Assembly: GCA_903848645.1 (NCBI GenBank)
Contig: CAINGU010000042.1
Coordinates: forward strand, 36,978 to 100,977
Source of the DNA: an uncultured cyanobacterium
GTDB lineage: Bacteria; Cyanobacteriota; Cyanobacteriia; Cyanobacteriales; Nostocaceae
Direction of reading: 5' to 3'
Length of the DNA: 64,000 bases
The notes under the pieces are model-generated. The model made no database searches. It worked only from the letters and a program-made list of their open reading frames with translations, and had not been told where the DNA came from. Below, in pieces: positions 1 to 8,687 of this stretch (position 1 is its first letter; each line of letters opens with the position of its first letter). The position numbers and the translations under genes were made by a program.

Positions 1-126
1 GCTTTAGGAACAAAACCCGAATGGATAACCGTACATATTGATGAATTTGAACGGGAAGATTGGGCAGTTGGTGGCATTTTACATTACGATAAACATAATG
101 GTAGACATGACGAAACAGGTAGATAA
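1..126 (+). CDS. Tautomerase-family protein, C-terminal part (cut by window edge)
   Basis: An open frame enters from the left edge and stops at TAA 124-126, giving 41 residues. The stretch around VHIDEFEREDWAVGG resembles the C-terminal half of small 4-oxalocrotonate tautomerase-like proteins, which use an N-terminal proline that would lie outside the window. A gene of this kind sits among the hyp genes in heterocystous cyanobacteria as I recall, and hypE follows 69 bases downstream in the same direction, so it may be part of the hyp operon. A link to hydrogenase maturation is only positional. Confidence 0.6.
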   Translation, partial: ALGTKPEWITVHIDEFEREDWAVGGILHYDKHNGRHDETGR

Positions 127-195
127 TTAATTAAAAATGACAGGCAAGATGCCTGTCCCACAAGAAAACATTATAATTACAAAGCAATTTAAAAA

Positions 196-1290
196 ATGAC
201 AATTAATTCTCATCAAAATTCACTCTTTCAAAAAATTGAACAAATCCGCCGTCGTCAAGGAAAAGTCAGGGATACTCATATTAATCTTGCCCATGGTAGC
301 GGCGGTAAAGCCATGCGTGATTTAATAGATGATATTTTCGTCAAAAGTTTTGATAATCCCATTCTTGCCCAATTAGAAGACCAAGCCACATTTGATTTAG
401 CCAGTCTTTCCCAATATGGAAATAGATTAGCATTTACCACAGATTCCTATGTAGTAGACCCCTTATTTTTTCCTGGTTCAGACATAGGAGAATTAGCAAT
501 AAATGGCACAATTAATGATTTAGCTGTGAGTGGGGCAAAACCGTTATATCTCACTTGTAGCGTCATTTTAGAAGAAGGTTTACCAGTAGAAACATTACGC
601 CGTGTAGTTGCCAGTATGCAAAAAGCAGCACAAAAAGCCGGAGTGCAAATAGTCACAGGAGACACAAAAGTTGTTAATCGTGGTTGTGCTGACAAACTAT
701 TTATTAATACTACTGGAATTGGCATAATTCCCCCAAATATTGATATTTCTCACCGCAATATTCAACCGGGAGATGTGGTAATTATTAACGGAGAAATCGG
801 AAATCATGGTGCAGCAATATTAATTGCTAGAGGAGAATTAGCATTAGAAACAGATATAGAAAGTGACTGTCAACCATTACATGAATTAGTCGCCGAAATC
901 ATCAAAGTTTGCCCGCAAATTCACGCCATGCGAGATGCAACCAGAGGAGGTTTAGCCACAGTATTAAATGAATTTGCCCTCACAGCAAACGTAGGAATAC
1001 GCATTAATGAAAACGCAATTCCTATTAGAGAAGAAGTAAATGGAGTCTGTGAAATACTCGGTTTAGAACCCTTGTATTTAGCCAACGAAGGAAAATTAGT
1101 TATAATTGCACCACCAGAAAAAGCTGATTTAATTTTAGCAACAATGCAAAACCACCCCACAGGAAAACAAGCATCTATCATAGGTGAAATTATTACCACA
1201 CCACCAGGAATAGTCCTCTTAAAAACCGCCTTTGGTGCAGAAAGAATCATAGATATGCTAGTCGGCGACCAACTCCCAAGAATTTGTTAA
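196..1290 (+). CDS. hypE: Hydrogenase maturation protein HypE
   Basis: HypE dehydrates a carbamoyl group carried on its C-terminal cysteine to a thiocyanate, the source of the cyanide ligands of the NiFe hydrogenase iron. The 364-residue protein has the N-terminal LAHGSGGKAM motif (around residues 32-41), the PurM/AIR synthetase-like ATP-binding core with TGDTKVVNRG near residue 155, and the diagnostic C-terminal PRIC ending that supplies the acceptor cysteine. It is followed by hypA and hypB in the same orientation and its target is presumably the HupL subunit encoded at 13.3 and 25.5 kb. Length is normal for the family. Confidence 0.97.
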   Translation: MTINSHQNSLFQKIEQIRRRQGKVRDTHINLAHGSGGKAMRDLIDDIFVKSFDNPILAQLEDQATFDLASLSQYGNRLAFTTDSYVVDPLFFPGSDIGELAINGTINDLAVSGAKPLYLTCSVILEEGLPVETLRRVVASMQKAAQKAGVQIVTGDTKVVNRGCADKLFINTTGIGIIPPNIDISHRNIQPGDVVIINGEIGNHGAAILIARGELALETDIESDCQPLHELVAEIIKVCPQIHAMRDATRGGLATVLNEFALTANVGIRINENAIPIREEVNGVCEILGLEPLYLANEGKLVIIAPPEKADLILATMQNHPTGKQASIIGEIITTPPGIVLLKTAFGAERIIDMLVGDQLPRIC

Positions 1291-1341
1291 ACTCCCTCCT
1301 CTCTCCGCGACTCTGCGTCTCTGCGTGAAATAAAAAAACCT

Positions 1342-1683
1342 ATGCACGAACTAGGAATCACCCAAAACATCATCGCTATAGTTAGCGAAAACGCCCAAAA
1401 TAAAAAAGTCCAAAGAGTATTATTAGAAATTGGTCAATTATCGGCTATTATGCCAGAAGCGATTAAATTCTGTTTTGATATTTGCGCCCAAGGTACAATA
1501 GTCGAAGGGGCAATATTAGAAATATCAGAAATACCAGGAATGGCTAAATGTCGTGAATGTGGTACAACTTTTCCTGTAGATAAACCTTTCGGAATTTGTG
1601 AATGTGGTAGCGTGCAATTAGATATAATAACTGGTCAAGAATTAAAAATCAAAGAAATTGAAGTGGAGGAATTATGTGTGTAA
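1342..1683 (+). CDS. hypA: Hydrogenase nickel-insertion protein HypA
   Basis: HypA delivers nickel to the hydrogenase large subunit together with HypB. The 113-residue protein starts MHEL, in which the N-terminal histidine is the known nickel ligand, and carries two zinc-binding pairs, CRECG (near residue 71) and CECG (near 98). It lies 51 bases after hypE; the gap holds a dispersed repeat with the words ctctgcgt. Its last 10 bases overlap the start of hypB, which suggests translational coupling. Identification is secure from start motif, zinc cysteines, size and neighbours. Confidence 0.96.
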   Translation: MHELGITQNIIAIVSENAQNKKVQRVLLEIGQLSAIMPEAIKFCFDICAQGTIVEGAILEISEIPGMAKCRECGTTFPVDKPFGICECGSVQLDIITGQELKIKEIEVEELCV

Positions 1684-2498
1684 CTTGCGGCTGTTCCGAC
1701 GATAATCAAACGACAATTACAAACATGAAAAATGAACATCATCATACCCATACTTTATCAGATGGAACTGTAATAACCCATTCTCATCACCATGAGGAAA
1801 CGCCCCAAATTCATGCTAAAATTCATAATACAACGATATCTTTAGAACAAGAAATCTTAGGTAAAAATAACTTATTAGCTGCCCAAAATCGCGGCTGGTT
1901 TAAAGGTCGAAATATTCTGGCTTTGAATTTAATGAGTTCTCCAGGTGCGGGAAAAACTACATTATTAACTCGGACAATTAATGATTTAAAAGATAAATTA
2001 AGTATTAGCGTTATTGAAGGTGATCAAGAAACTACTAATGATGCAGAAAAAATTAAACAAACAGGCTGTAAAGTTGTGCAAATTAACACGGGTACAGGTT
2101 GTCATTTAGACGCATCAATGATAGAAAGAAGTCTGCAAGAACTTAACCCACCGTTAAATTCTGTGGTGATGATTGAAAATGTCGGAAATTTGGTTTGTCC
2201 GGCTTTGTTTGACTTGGGAGAAGCCGCTAAGGTGGTAATTTTATCAGTGACGGAAGGGGAAGATAAACCAATTAAATATCCCCATATTTTCCGCAATAGT
2301 GAAATTATGATTCTCACGAAAATTGATTTACTTCCCTATTTACAATTCGATGTTCAACGTTGTATTGAATATTCAAAACAGGTAAATCCCAAAATCCAAA
2401 TTTTCCAAGTTTCTGCTACTACTGGAGAAGGGTTGGAAGGTTTATATAATTGGTTAACTCAACAGGTGAATAATTCAGCTAATTTAATTTCTCTATAA
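1674..2498 (+). CDS. hypB: Hydrogenase/urease nickel-incorporation GTPase HypB
   Basis: HypB is the GTPase that drives nickel transfer to the apo-hydrogenase. The 274-residue protein starts with the CxxCGC metal motif (MCVTCGC), followed by a histidine-rich stretch (residues about 22-45, HEHHHTH-like) that is typical of nickel-storing HypB forms. The P-loop SSPGAGKTTLL lies near residue 89, with switch residues in EGDQETTNDA and the guanine-specificity TKID near 215. It overlaps hypA by 10 bases. No downstream gene shares its direction, so the hyp operon ends here. Confidence 0.97.
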   Translation: MCVTCGCSDDNQTTITNMKNEHHHTHTLSDGTVITHSHHHEETPQIHAKIHNTTISLEQEILGKNNLLAAQNRGWFKGRNILALNLMSSPGAGKTTLLTRTINDLKDKLSISVIEGDQETTNDAEKIKQTGCKVVQINTGTGCHLDASMIERSLQELNPPLNSVVMIENVGNLVCPALFDLGEAAKVVILSVTEGEDKPIKYPHIFRNSEIMILTKIDLLPYLQFDVQRCIEYSKQVNPKIQIFQVSATTGEGLEGLYNWLTQQVNNSANLISL

Positions 2499-2519
2499 AT
2501 CAATATGCTTTGTGTTGAA

Positions 2520-2632
2520 TCTAATATTTTTTTTACTAACCACAGAGGCACAGAGGACACAGAGATAATAAAAAATGCTTAATTCATATTTATCTTTCAT
2601 TATTTCGTAGGGTGGGCAATGCCCACTCTACT
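2520..2632. repeat. Dispersed repeats downstream of hypB
   Basis: Two short repeat families occur here. One is the purine-rich word cacagaggcacagaggacaca near 2541, also seen inverted near 10345-10375. The other is the palindrome gtagggtgggcaatgccca near 2609, repeated at 11051-11105 and 27248. Both appear only between genes in this window. They separate the convergent hypB and methyltransferase genes and could fold as transcript-end hairpins, but no U-run follows. Confidence 0.6.
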
Positions 2633-2642
2633 AAGATTAGCT

Positions 2643-3251
2643 TTATTTCTGAAAAATAGTTAATAATACAAACCCTAATAAGTGATAATGACCTATACAG
2701 TTTAACCCTGCATTATTACCCATTTCTTCTCTTTGTTTTTGGCTATAAAACCTAATTCCTGTAGGAGAATGGGGCGTAATTTGACATGGTGATGAATTAT
2801 TAAAAGTAATGTCTACTAAATAAAACTTACCACCGGGAGAAAGTACCCTTGCTACCTCATTTAAAACCTGTTCTGGTTGAGGATAATGCAAGAAGCTGAT
2901 AGTATTAAAAACTGCATCAAATTGTCCCTCCGCAAAGGGGAGATTTTCAGCATTACCTTCCAGATAAATTAATCGGGGACGGTGGCGGTTATTTTGTCTG
3001 GCTATCCGCAACATTTGGGTAGATAAATCTAAACCCGTGGCTGTAATTTCTGGAAACTGAGTTGCTAATCTATTTAATAACCGTCCAGTTCCACAACCTA
3101 AATCTAAAATATTTGCATGAGGTGATAATTCAACTTTTGTAAGTAATCTTTTATGGATTGCTTGGTAAATAAAAGAAGGAAATGCCCAATCATAACTATT
3201 TGCCCAACGGTCAAATAATTCTTTTTTATTATTGACAAAATTACTAATCAT
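2643..3251 (-). CDS. Class I SAM-dependent methyltransferase
   Basis: The 202-residue protein shows the SAM-binding motif I ILDLGCGTGRLL near residue 48, an acidic residue at the end of strand 2 (GLDLS), motif II-like NLPFAEGQFDAVF near residue 105 and motif III ARVLSPGGKFYLVDI near residue 138. This is the UbiE/COQ5-like arrangement, but the substrate cannot be read from the sequence. It ends convergently with hypB and lies behind the leftward monooxygenase gene group, separated by a palindromic repeat, so it is probably its own unit. Confidence 0.85.
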   Translation of the reverse strand: MISNFVNNKKELFDRWANSYDWAFPSFIYQAIHKRLLTKVELSPHANILDLGCGTGRLLNRLATQFPEITATGLDLSTQMLRIARQNNRHRPRLIYLEGNAENLPFAEGQFDAVFNTISFLHYPQPEQVLNEVARVLSPGGKFYLVDITFNNSSPCQITPHSPTGIRFYSQKQREEMGNNAGLNCIGHYHLLGFVLLTIFQK

Positions 3252-3307
3252 GGCTACTAAATTTTTGTGTTGATTTTATTATAACAAAAGAAAAAGATAG
3301 ATCATAT

Positions 3308-3340
3308 AGATCCCCGACTTCTTTGAGAAGTCGGGGATCT
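3308..3340. repeat. Palindromic dispersed repeat (agatccccgactt family)
   Basis: A near-perfect inverted repeat, AGATCCCCGACTTCT and its reverse complement around a 3-base loop, lies between two leftward genes. Related copies occur at 5172-5204, 26645-26680 and 31105-31158. Such hairpins can act as transcript ends in either direction, though no strong U-tract follows here. Confidence 0.75.
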
Positions 3341-3367
3341 TGTCGTAATTAAAATATAATTTAGGAC

Positions 3368-3739
3368 TTACAACCAATCTCGATAAGCTGAAATTTCGGT
3401 TACTCCAATTTCAAAGGGTGATCCTTTGCCAAAAGGAGGATAAACGCGAATTTTGGCATTTTTAGTAAATCTTTCTAGTCTATTTCCCAATTGGGGAATA
3501 TTGCTGACTATATGCCAATAAGCAACTATCTCGGGACAGTCTACAATTAACATCAATGTAGTCTTATCTGTGGTCATGTACCACTGACAATTAGATAGTA
3601 ATACTTGGGTAATGCGATCGCACGCATAGAAAAAGCATCTACCTATAGCTTGTTCCAACTCCAAATGCAGCATTCCATCCTCTTTTGTTACCTTTGTAGG
3701 AGGTAAATCATCGGGAGGAAGCAAAGAAAATTTAGACAT
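3368..3739 (-). CDS. Conserved small protein, paralogue of the one at 29238
   Basis: I do not recognise a named domain. The 123-residue protein shares its frame of motifs with the gene at 29238-29612: a central CDRI-QVLLSNC-WY stretch, a hydrophobic ECP/DCP segment, KIRV-PP and an ending YRDW[IL]. The start overlaps the end of the upstream luciferase-like monooxygenase by 8 bases, so the two are translationally coupled. The paralogue also sits directly behind a flavoenzyme-type gene. A role as accessory protein to flavin-dependent oxidoreductases is an inference from position only. Confidence 0.7.
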   Translation of the reverse strand: MSKFSLLPPDDLPPTKVTKEDGMLHLELEQAIGRCFFYACDRITQVLLSNCQWYMTTDKTTLMLIVDCPEIVAYWHIVSNIPQLGNRLERFTKNAKIRVYPPFGKGSPFEIGVTEISAYRDWL

Positions 3740-4730
3740 AATTCCGCACCTCTTGATTGTAGCGTTGCAAACTTTCTCGATTTTTTTGCAAAGAAAAAGA
3801 TGAGGGTTTTAACGCTAGTGTGCTGAGATTTAATTCGTCCTGAAATTTCTTGATTTTGTCACGACAACCGTTAACATCACCGATAATTGAATTCTCAATC
3901 AAATAGTCTTCATCAAAACAAATATTTGTCCGATCAAATGCTGGTTGTTGAGGACTTTTCTGCATTACTTGAGTCGAGTTAGCCGTCATTTCTTTGCTGA
4001 AGTGGCGAATAAAAGGCAGTGCTTCATTTACCGCTTCATCATGAGTTTTACCCACAAAAAAGAACCGGGCTAACAGGAATTTTTCTGCACCACTGGAATT
4101 AAATTCCCGATATTTATTGACTGTCTTCTGCAATCTTTGTAAGGAAAAAGGCGGACCACCCATTAAACCGAAGGAGTTTTTAGCAGCAAATTCAATTGCA
4201 TCATGATCACCACTAGCAACATATATGGGAATTGGTTTTTGCAATGGTTGGGGATGAATTGTGAGATTTTCGCATTGATAATATTGGCCATTAAATGATA
4301 CGTTAGTCTCATACAAAAGCTTTTGAATCAATGCTACTGACTCTAACATTCTCGTGCGAGATTCCTGAGTTGTCACCCCAAAATGTTTATTTTGCTGCGG
4401 AAAAGGTCCACCTTTAGCTACCCCAAAAGCCAGCCGACCACTACAAAGATTATCTAAAGTAGCAATATCTTCAGCCACGCGAATTGGCTGGTGAAATGGC
4501 AATAATACAGCCGCAGTTCCTAGACGAATTTGAGAAGTAACACCTGCCAAATGAGCCAATAACAGCAAAATTGAAGAACTAAGATTGAACTCATTAAAAT
4601 GATGTTCTGTTACCCAAGCTTCTTCAAAACCTAAACTTTCAGCCTCTTTCACCAATAAAACTTGCTCAAAGATAGTCCGTCTAGCATCATAGTGATGATT
4701 TTCGTAATTGCAGAAAAGTCCTGTTTTCAT
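3732..4730 (-). CDS. Luciferase-like (LLM class) flavin-dependent monooxygenase
   Basis: The 332-residue protein has the TIM-barrel signature of the bacterial luciferase-like superfamily: AESLGFEEAWVTEHHF near residue 30, IRLGTAAVLLPFHQPIRVAEDIATLD near 68-92, SGRLAFGVAKGG near 96 and a PIYVASG strand near 167. Such enzymes use reduced FMN or F420; cyanobacterial members usually act with FMNH2. The substrate is unknown. It is the middle gene of a leftward group (4749-5084, this gene, 3368-3739) with tight spacing of 18 bases and an 8-base overlap. Confidence 0.88.
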   Translation of the reverse strand: MKTGLFCNYENHHYDARRTIFEQVLLVKEAESLGFEEAWVTEHHFNEFNLSSSILLLLAHLAGVTSQIRLGTAAVLLPFHQPIRVAEDIATLDNLCSGRLAFGVAKGGPFPQQNKHFGVTTQESRTRMLESVALIQKLLYETNVSFNGQYYQCENLTIHPQPLQKPIPIYVASGDHDAIEFAAKNSFGLMGGPPFSLQRLQKTVNKYREFNSSGAEKFLLARFFFVGKTHDEAVNEALPFIRHFSKEMTANSTQVMQKSPQQPAFDRTNICFDEDYLIENSIIGDVNGCRDKIKKFQDELNLSTLALKPSSFSLQKNRESLQRYNQEVRNYV

Positions 4731-4748
4731 TGTTGACCAAATATTAGA

Positions 4749-5084
4749 TTAGGCTGCGACTAATTGCAACTCCAACCATAATCGAGGTTCGGACTGCTTT
4801 AACTTCGACATAGGGTCACGTAGCAATCGTTTAGCATTGAGACAAACTACTTGAATTAACCCCATATTTTGGGCTAATTCTCTGAGGATTCCTTTTTTGG
4901 CTTGAATATAGGGGATCATGTCTTCTCGACAATAAATTCCTATATATCGAAACCGTTTTGCAGGTCGTCCCCAAAAGCAAGTGATAACTTTCACATGACA
5001 GCCTTCTAAGAGTTCTCCCACGGCTGGATAATAGTCATTTACGACTCTAATAAATTCTTGGGCTAGGATGTCTTCAGTAATCAT
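4749..5084 (-). CDS. Conserved hypothetical protein, 111 aa
   Basis: The protein starts MITEDILAQEF and has no signal peptide or membrane segment. It contains a hydrophobic VKVITCFWG strand, RYIGIYCRED and a basic C-terminal half. I do not recognise the family. It is the first gene of the leftward set with the luciferase-like monooxygenase (18-base gap), so it is likely co-transcribed with it. A free-standing function cannot be proposed. Confidence 0.65.
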   Translation of the reverse strand: MITEDILAQEFIRVVNDYYPAVGELLEGCHVKVITCFWGRPAKRFRYIGIYCREDMIPYIQAKKGILRELAQNMGLIQVVCLNAKRLLRDPMSKLKQSEPRLWLELQLVAA

Positions 5085-5422
5085 TTGACTGATTCTTCTG
5101 TAGCTTCCATAACTCTATTTAGCATAACATATAATTGTCAATTAAACCTGACAAAATTAATAATAAAATACCAAATCCCCGATTTCTTAAAGAAGTCGGG
5201 GATCTAAAGATTTCAAGTTTTTAGAGGATGTTTGAAAAGTTTTTAATGTATAAACTGACCCCTCTCCAAACCTCTCCCCTGCACCTCTCCCTAACCCTCG
5301 GAAAGGAATAACATTTAATACTGGAGAGGCTTTAAAATCCCCATTCCCTTGTAGGGAAGGGGGGTAGGGGGGTTAGGTTTTTGGAGATTATGGGTTTCAT
5401 ATAATACTTTTCAAACAACCTC
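5085..5422. other. Intergenic stretch with palindromic repeats
   Basis: This 338-base gap holds an aaatccccgatttctt/aagaagtcggggatct hairpin at 5172-5204, a member of the family seen at 3308. A C- and G-rich repeat at 5255-5385 contains cctctcc and gggaaggggggtaggggggttagg, able to fold back on itself. I see no coding sequence. The promoter of the leftward monooxygenase group should be in its first 60 bases. Confidence 0.6.
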
Positions 5423-5737
5423 TTATCGAGAATTGCGTTCTGCTACTAAAACATCAGCAATAATATCTGGTAGACTTTTCAAATCAGTATATCCTTCTGC
5501 ACCAGAGATTGGAGAAATAAAAGTATAGTTAGGGTCACAAACTCCTGTGTCATAAACCTGCATAAACCATCGATCAGGTAATCCCTCTACACCCAATTCT
5601 ACAATGTACCAACTCTCACCCATTAACCGAGAATTAAGCACTGTAAACCAATCTCTATAATCATCAGCAATATTCCAATCTGCCAAGAGAAATTCTAATG
5701 ATATTTTTCCGGCATCAGTTGAAGTCAATAGCATCAT
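5423..5737 (-). CDS. Hypothetical protein, 104 aa
   Basis: No domain is recognised. The protein is acidic, with aromatic stretches (LADWNIADDYRDWF, GESWYIVELG, DRWFMQVYD) suggesting a small globular fold. The start codon ATG touches the stop codon of the upstream gene at 5737, so the two are translationally coupled. It could be the regulatory or partner half of that pair, but nothing in the sequence fixes a function. Confidence 0.6.
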   Translation of the reverse strand: MMLLTSTDAGKISLEFLLADWNIADDYRDWFTVLNSRLMGESWYIVELGVEGLPDRWFMQVYDTGVCDPNYTFISPISGAEGYTDLKSLPDIIADVLVAERNSR

Positions 5738-6000
5738 TACTCCTGAGTGACAACTTGATTAGAAACTTCAGGATATAAACCTAATTCTTTTGCTAATTGT
5801 TTAGCAACAAAAAATAGAAATTGCGCTCCATCTTGATTACCTTGATGAGCAAACATTGTTGCTACTTGTAACATTGCTTGAACTAAACCAGAATCAATTA
5901 ATTCAGGTTGTGCTTCCAAAACTTCTGGTTCTTGACCATTAGGACATTGAAGAAGTTCATCAATTAAATTAAAATACTGTGTTTGGCGTTCGTCTGTCAT
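5737..6000 (-). CDS. Small protein resembling the N-terminal module of cyanobacterial TPR/CHAT proteins
   Basis: The 87-residue protein (start MTDERQTQYFNLIDELL) matches, by eye, the helical module found at the N-terminus of many large cyanobacterial TPR and CHAT proteins: a CPNGQEPEVL segment, then helices with QAMLQVATMFAHQGN and AAQFLFFVAKQLA-like text. Here it stands alone and is coupled to the 104-residue gene downstream. It may be a free module or the remaining 5' piece of a larger gene. Confidence 0.6.
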   Translation of the reverse strand: MTDERQTQYFNLIDELLQCPNGQEPEVLEAQPELIDSGLVQAMLQVATMFAHQGNQDGAQFLFFVAKQLAKELGLYPEVSNQVVTQE

Positions 6001-6037
6001 GATAATTTAGTTTATGGTGAATGATTAAGTTGAAAAA

Positions 6038-6466
6038 TTACTGTTCGATGCTTTGTTGCCACATTCTTTCCAACATGGCAATGTGTTCTTTTAATACAGC
6101 AGCACGGTAGACAAGATATCTGTCATAAGCGATAATTCCTATACCAATACAAATCGGTGTTACCAAAAATAACCATTGCAAAATTGTCGCTAATTTATAT
6201 TTTTTTGCAGCAATTTTTAGTTGATGTAGAAAATTATTGTCAGATAATTTAACCTTGACTAAAGATGGCTGAGTATTGATAATCTGTGTTTGGGGAACTA
6301 ATTGAGGAGATGCTATATTTATTTTCGGCAATTCACAGGATAAATTCTGTGTTTTAACGAACTCTCTATGTTGTCCCCAAACTATAGCAAATACTACTAC
6401 CCCTGGAGAAATCAATGCTAAAGTTACCAAACTTACGGTCAGCACATTTAAAAGTTTGACTTTCAT
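6038..6466 (-). CDS. Membrane protein, 142 aa, unknown function
   Basis: Two hydrophobic helices are visible: VLTVSLVTLALISPGVVVFAI at residues about 8-28, possibly an uncleaved signal, and LFLVTPICIGIGIIAY near 98. Between them lies a proline- and glutamine-rich segment that would be outside the cytoplasm or in the periplasm. The family is not recognised. It lies 37 bases upstream of the 87-residue gene in the same direction and may head the leftward group that ends at 5423. Confidence 0.6.
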   Translation of the reverse strand: MKVKLLNVLTVSLVTLALISPGVVVFAIVWGQHREFVKTQNLSCELPKINIASPQLVPQTQIINTQPSLVKVKLSDNNFLHQLKIAAKKYKLATILQWLFLVTPICIGIGIIAYDRYLVYRAAVLKEHIAMLERMWQQSIEQ

Positions 6467-7223
6467 ATTTATTCTCCATTGCCAGGTATAGATTACCTAG
6501 ATAGAAATAAAATTTCTATTAGATTGATTTTTGCACCTTTTTATTATTCAAAATATGCTTATCAAAATCTACTCAAAAACAAAATTATGTCCTTTCCGCA
6601 TGGAGTAATACAGATAGTATTTAAATAATTGTTGAGAGATATAGGAGGTAAGAAGTCCCCCCTGATTCGTCAGACTTTCATCTTAGGAACTTCGGGGGGT
6701 AGAGGGGAATCTCTGCGTAAATCCTATATCGTTTATATCAGTTGTCCTTTTAGTCCCAACTTTAAGCCACTCGAATTAATATTATTAAGATAATTACGAC
6801 AATACTCACAGCCTATAATCCTGACTGTGCAAGCATTTAAAAAAATATTTGGTGTAGGGGTGCTAGTATTTATTGAGTGGGGTACTAGCATTTTTGAGGG
6901 AGGGATCGGGGGATTTTGTACTCAAACTCAAACTAAGTTAGGCTATTAGTTTGAGGTATTTTACAGGCAAGATTGACAAGTACAAACTGTACTCAAATCA
7001 CAGGATCTCATGACAAGGCTAGACCTAAGATATCTTGAATAACTCAGAAACAAAATTAAGATATTCTAAGGAAAGTGCAATAGTGTTGTTTTCGAGGATT
7101 GGGAAGATTTTCTGATGGAAAGAGACAGAGATTATGGTAAAATGGCTATGGCTGAATATAAAAAATTAATCCGATAAATACGTAACCAAAATGGATTAAT
7201 ATATAAATTTTAGAGGTTAATAA
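6467..7223. other. Long intergenic region upstream of cysK
   Basis: This gap of 757 bases has no convincing gene. It contains a C/G-rich imperfect dyad near 6655-6705 (cccccctgattcg and gggggg), a -10-like TATAAT at 6814-6819 and a stem-loop at 6861-6890. A short remnant frame at 7073-7177 encodes a charged peptide (FEDWEDFLMERDRDYGK) without a credible start. The promoter of cysK should be within the last 100 bases; an AGAGGT lies 8 bases before its ATG. Confidence 0.5.
6861..6895 (+). other. Stem-loop followed by T-run, possible terminator of a small transcript
   Basis: TGCTAGTA (6861-6868) and TACTAGCA (6883-6890) form an 8-bp perfect stem with a 14-base loop, followed by TTTTT. A TATAAT box lies 42 bases upstream at 6814-6819, but no good -35 is present at the right distance. 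It could be the end of a very short RNA or a decayed repeat. The stem is A/T-rich, which weakens the terminator reading. Confidence 0.3.
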
Positions 7224-8165
7224 ATGCGAATTGCTAAAGACGTAACAGAACTTATTGGCAAAACTCCATTAATTCAATTGAATAAAATTCCCCAAGCCGA
7301 GGGAGTGGTAGCCAGGATAGTTGTCAAACTAGAAAGTATGAATCCTGCGGCTTCTGTAAAAGATAGAATTGGCGTAAGCATGATTCTTTCCGCTGAAGCT
7401 GAAGGTTTAATTTCACCGGGTAAAACCATTTTAGTCGAACCCACATCTGGTAATACAGGTATCGCCTTAGCAATGGTAGCAGCCGCCCGTGGCTACCAAT
7501 TAATTTTAACCATGCCGGAAACCATGAGCCAAGAAAGACGCGCCATGTTGCGGGCTTATGGTGCTAGTTTGGAATTAACACCCGGTACTCAAGGAATGCG
7601 GGGAGCAATTAACAAAGCGGAGGAAATTGTTGCTAATACTCCCAATGCTTTTATGTTGCAACAATTTGCTAACCCAGCTAACCCGAAAATTCATCGAGAA
7701 ACCACCGCAGAGGAAATTTGGGCAGATACTGATGGAGAAGTTGATATCTTAATTTCTGGGGTCGGAACTGGCGGTACAATAACTGGTATTGCCGAAGTTA
7801 TTAAACAACGCAAACCGAGTTTTCAAGTAATTGCAGTCGAACCTAGCAACAGTCCGATTCTATCCGGTGGTAAACCCGGTTCTCACAAAATTCAGGGTAT
7901 TGGGGCGGGATTTATTCCTGATGTTTTGCGTCAAGATCTAATTGATGAAGTCGTTCAAGTTGAGGACGCAGAAGCAATGGAATATGGACGGAGATTAGCC
8001 AGAGAAGAAGGGTTATTATCAGGAATATCTTCTGGTGCGGCTTTATGTGCAGCTATTGAAGTTGGTAAACGCCCAGAAAATGCTGGTAAATTAATAGTGA
8101 TGATTCAACCTTCTTTTGGTGAACGCTATTTAAGTACCGCCATGTTTCAAGATTTGATGAGTTAA
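7224..8165 (+). CDS. cysK: Cysteine synthase A (O-acetylserine sulfhydrylase)
   Basis: CysK makes cysteine from O-acetylserine and sulfide with pyridoxal phosphate. The 313-residue protein shows [12 protein letters not shown] near residue 8, the PLP lysine in the SVKDRIG motif near 43, the substrate-binding TSGNTG near 75, the phosphate-binding [10 protein letters not shown] near 180 and the C-terminal [11 protein letters not shown] second copy of 320 residues lies at 59098-60060 on the other strand. This copy stands alone and has no adjacent regulator. An AGAGGT ribosome-binding site precedes the ATG. Confidence 0.96.
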   Translation: MRIAKDVTELIGKTPLIQLNKIPQAEGVVARIVVKLESMNPAASVKDRIGVSMILSAEAEGLISPGKTILVEPTSGNTGIALAMVAAARGYQLILTMPETMSQERRAMLRAYGASLELTPGTQGMRGAINKAEEIVANTPNAFMLQQFANPANPKIHRETTAEEIWADTDGEVDILISGVGTGGTITGIAEVIKQRKPSFQVIAVEPSNSPILSGGKPGSHKIQGIGAGFIPDVLRQDLIDEVVQVEDAEAMEYGRRLAREEGLLSGISSGAALCAAIEVGKRPENAGKLIVMIQPSFGERYLSTAMFQDLMS

Positions 8166-8454
8166 ATATTTCGTAGGTTGGGTTGACGCAAGGAAACCCA
8201 ACAAAATCATGTTTATTATATTATAATATTTTAAGAATTCTTGACCGCAGATAAACGCAGATAAAGATGGATAAATTAATGGATTTGATAATTACTTTGC
8301 TACTTTTATATAAATGCTAAAATACGATTTTCAATAATTTTATCTAATGTCGCAGCTTTTACCCAATGAAAATCTGTAGAATTAGTAAGAGAATATTAAT
8401 TTAGGGCGCAGTCCCTGCGCCCCTACGGATTTATTTATGGGGATTGCTACAAAC
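8166..8454. repeat. Intergenic repeats downstream of cysK
   Basis: The gap holds gtaggttgggttgacgcaag with its inverted cccaac partner (8172-8206), and the word ccgcagataaacgcagataa (about 8244), an inverted member of the repeat seen at 34430-34475 and 57375-57425. A third word, gggcgcagtccctgcgcccc, lies at 8402-8424 and can form a hairpin that might end transcripts from either side. No gene is seen. Confidence 0.55.
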
Positions 8455-8679
8455 TCATTTCATTCTAAAATCTTGCAACAAAAAAGGCATGATTACACCT
8501 GTAGTCAAACTAGTTACACCAATGGGAATACAGAGGGGAATTGATGCTTGTGCTAGTAATACCAATATAACCGTGCCAATCCCACTAGCAATAATAGTTT
8601 GACGAATAAAATATATAGGGTCACGGAATAGTTTACCCTTGAAAAATAACTTAACAGAAAACCAACTTAATGCTAACAT
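8455..8679 (-). CDS. Small membrane protein, 74 aa
   Basis: Two hydrophobic segments are predicted, IIASGIGTVILVLLAQA near residue 28 and CIPIGVTSLTTGVIMPFLL near 49. The domain is not recognised. It is the last gene of a leftward set after another small membrane protein (8-base gap) and a TPR protein. A similar set, two small conserved proteins beside a TPR gene, lies between hup and hyp genes in Nostoc and has been proposed to help mature the small hydrogenase subunit. Applying that here is inference. Confidence 0.6.
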   Translation of the reverse strand: MLALSWFSVKLFFKGKLFRDPIYFIRQTIIASGIGTVILVLLAQASIPLCIPIGVTSLTTGVIMPFLLQDFRMK

Positions 8680-8687
8680 ATATGCTC

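Noticed and set aside
7073..7177. Short charged peptide frame upstream of cysK
   Set aside because: Stop codon close upstream, no ribosome-binding site, only about 20 codons from the first ATG; likely a remnant.
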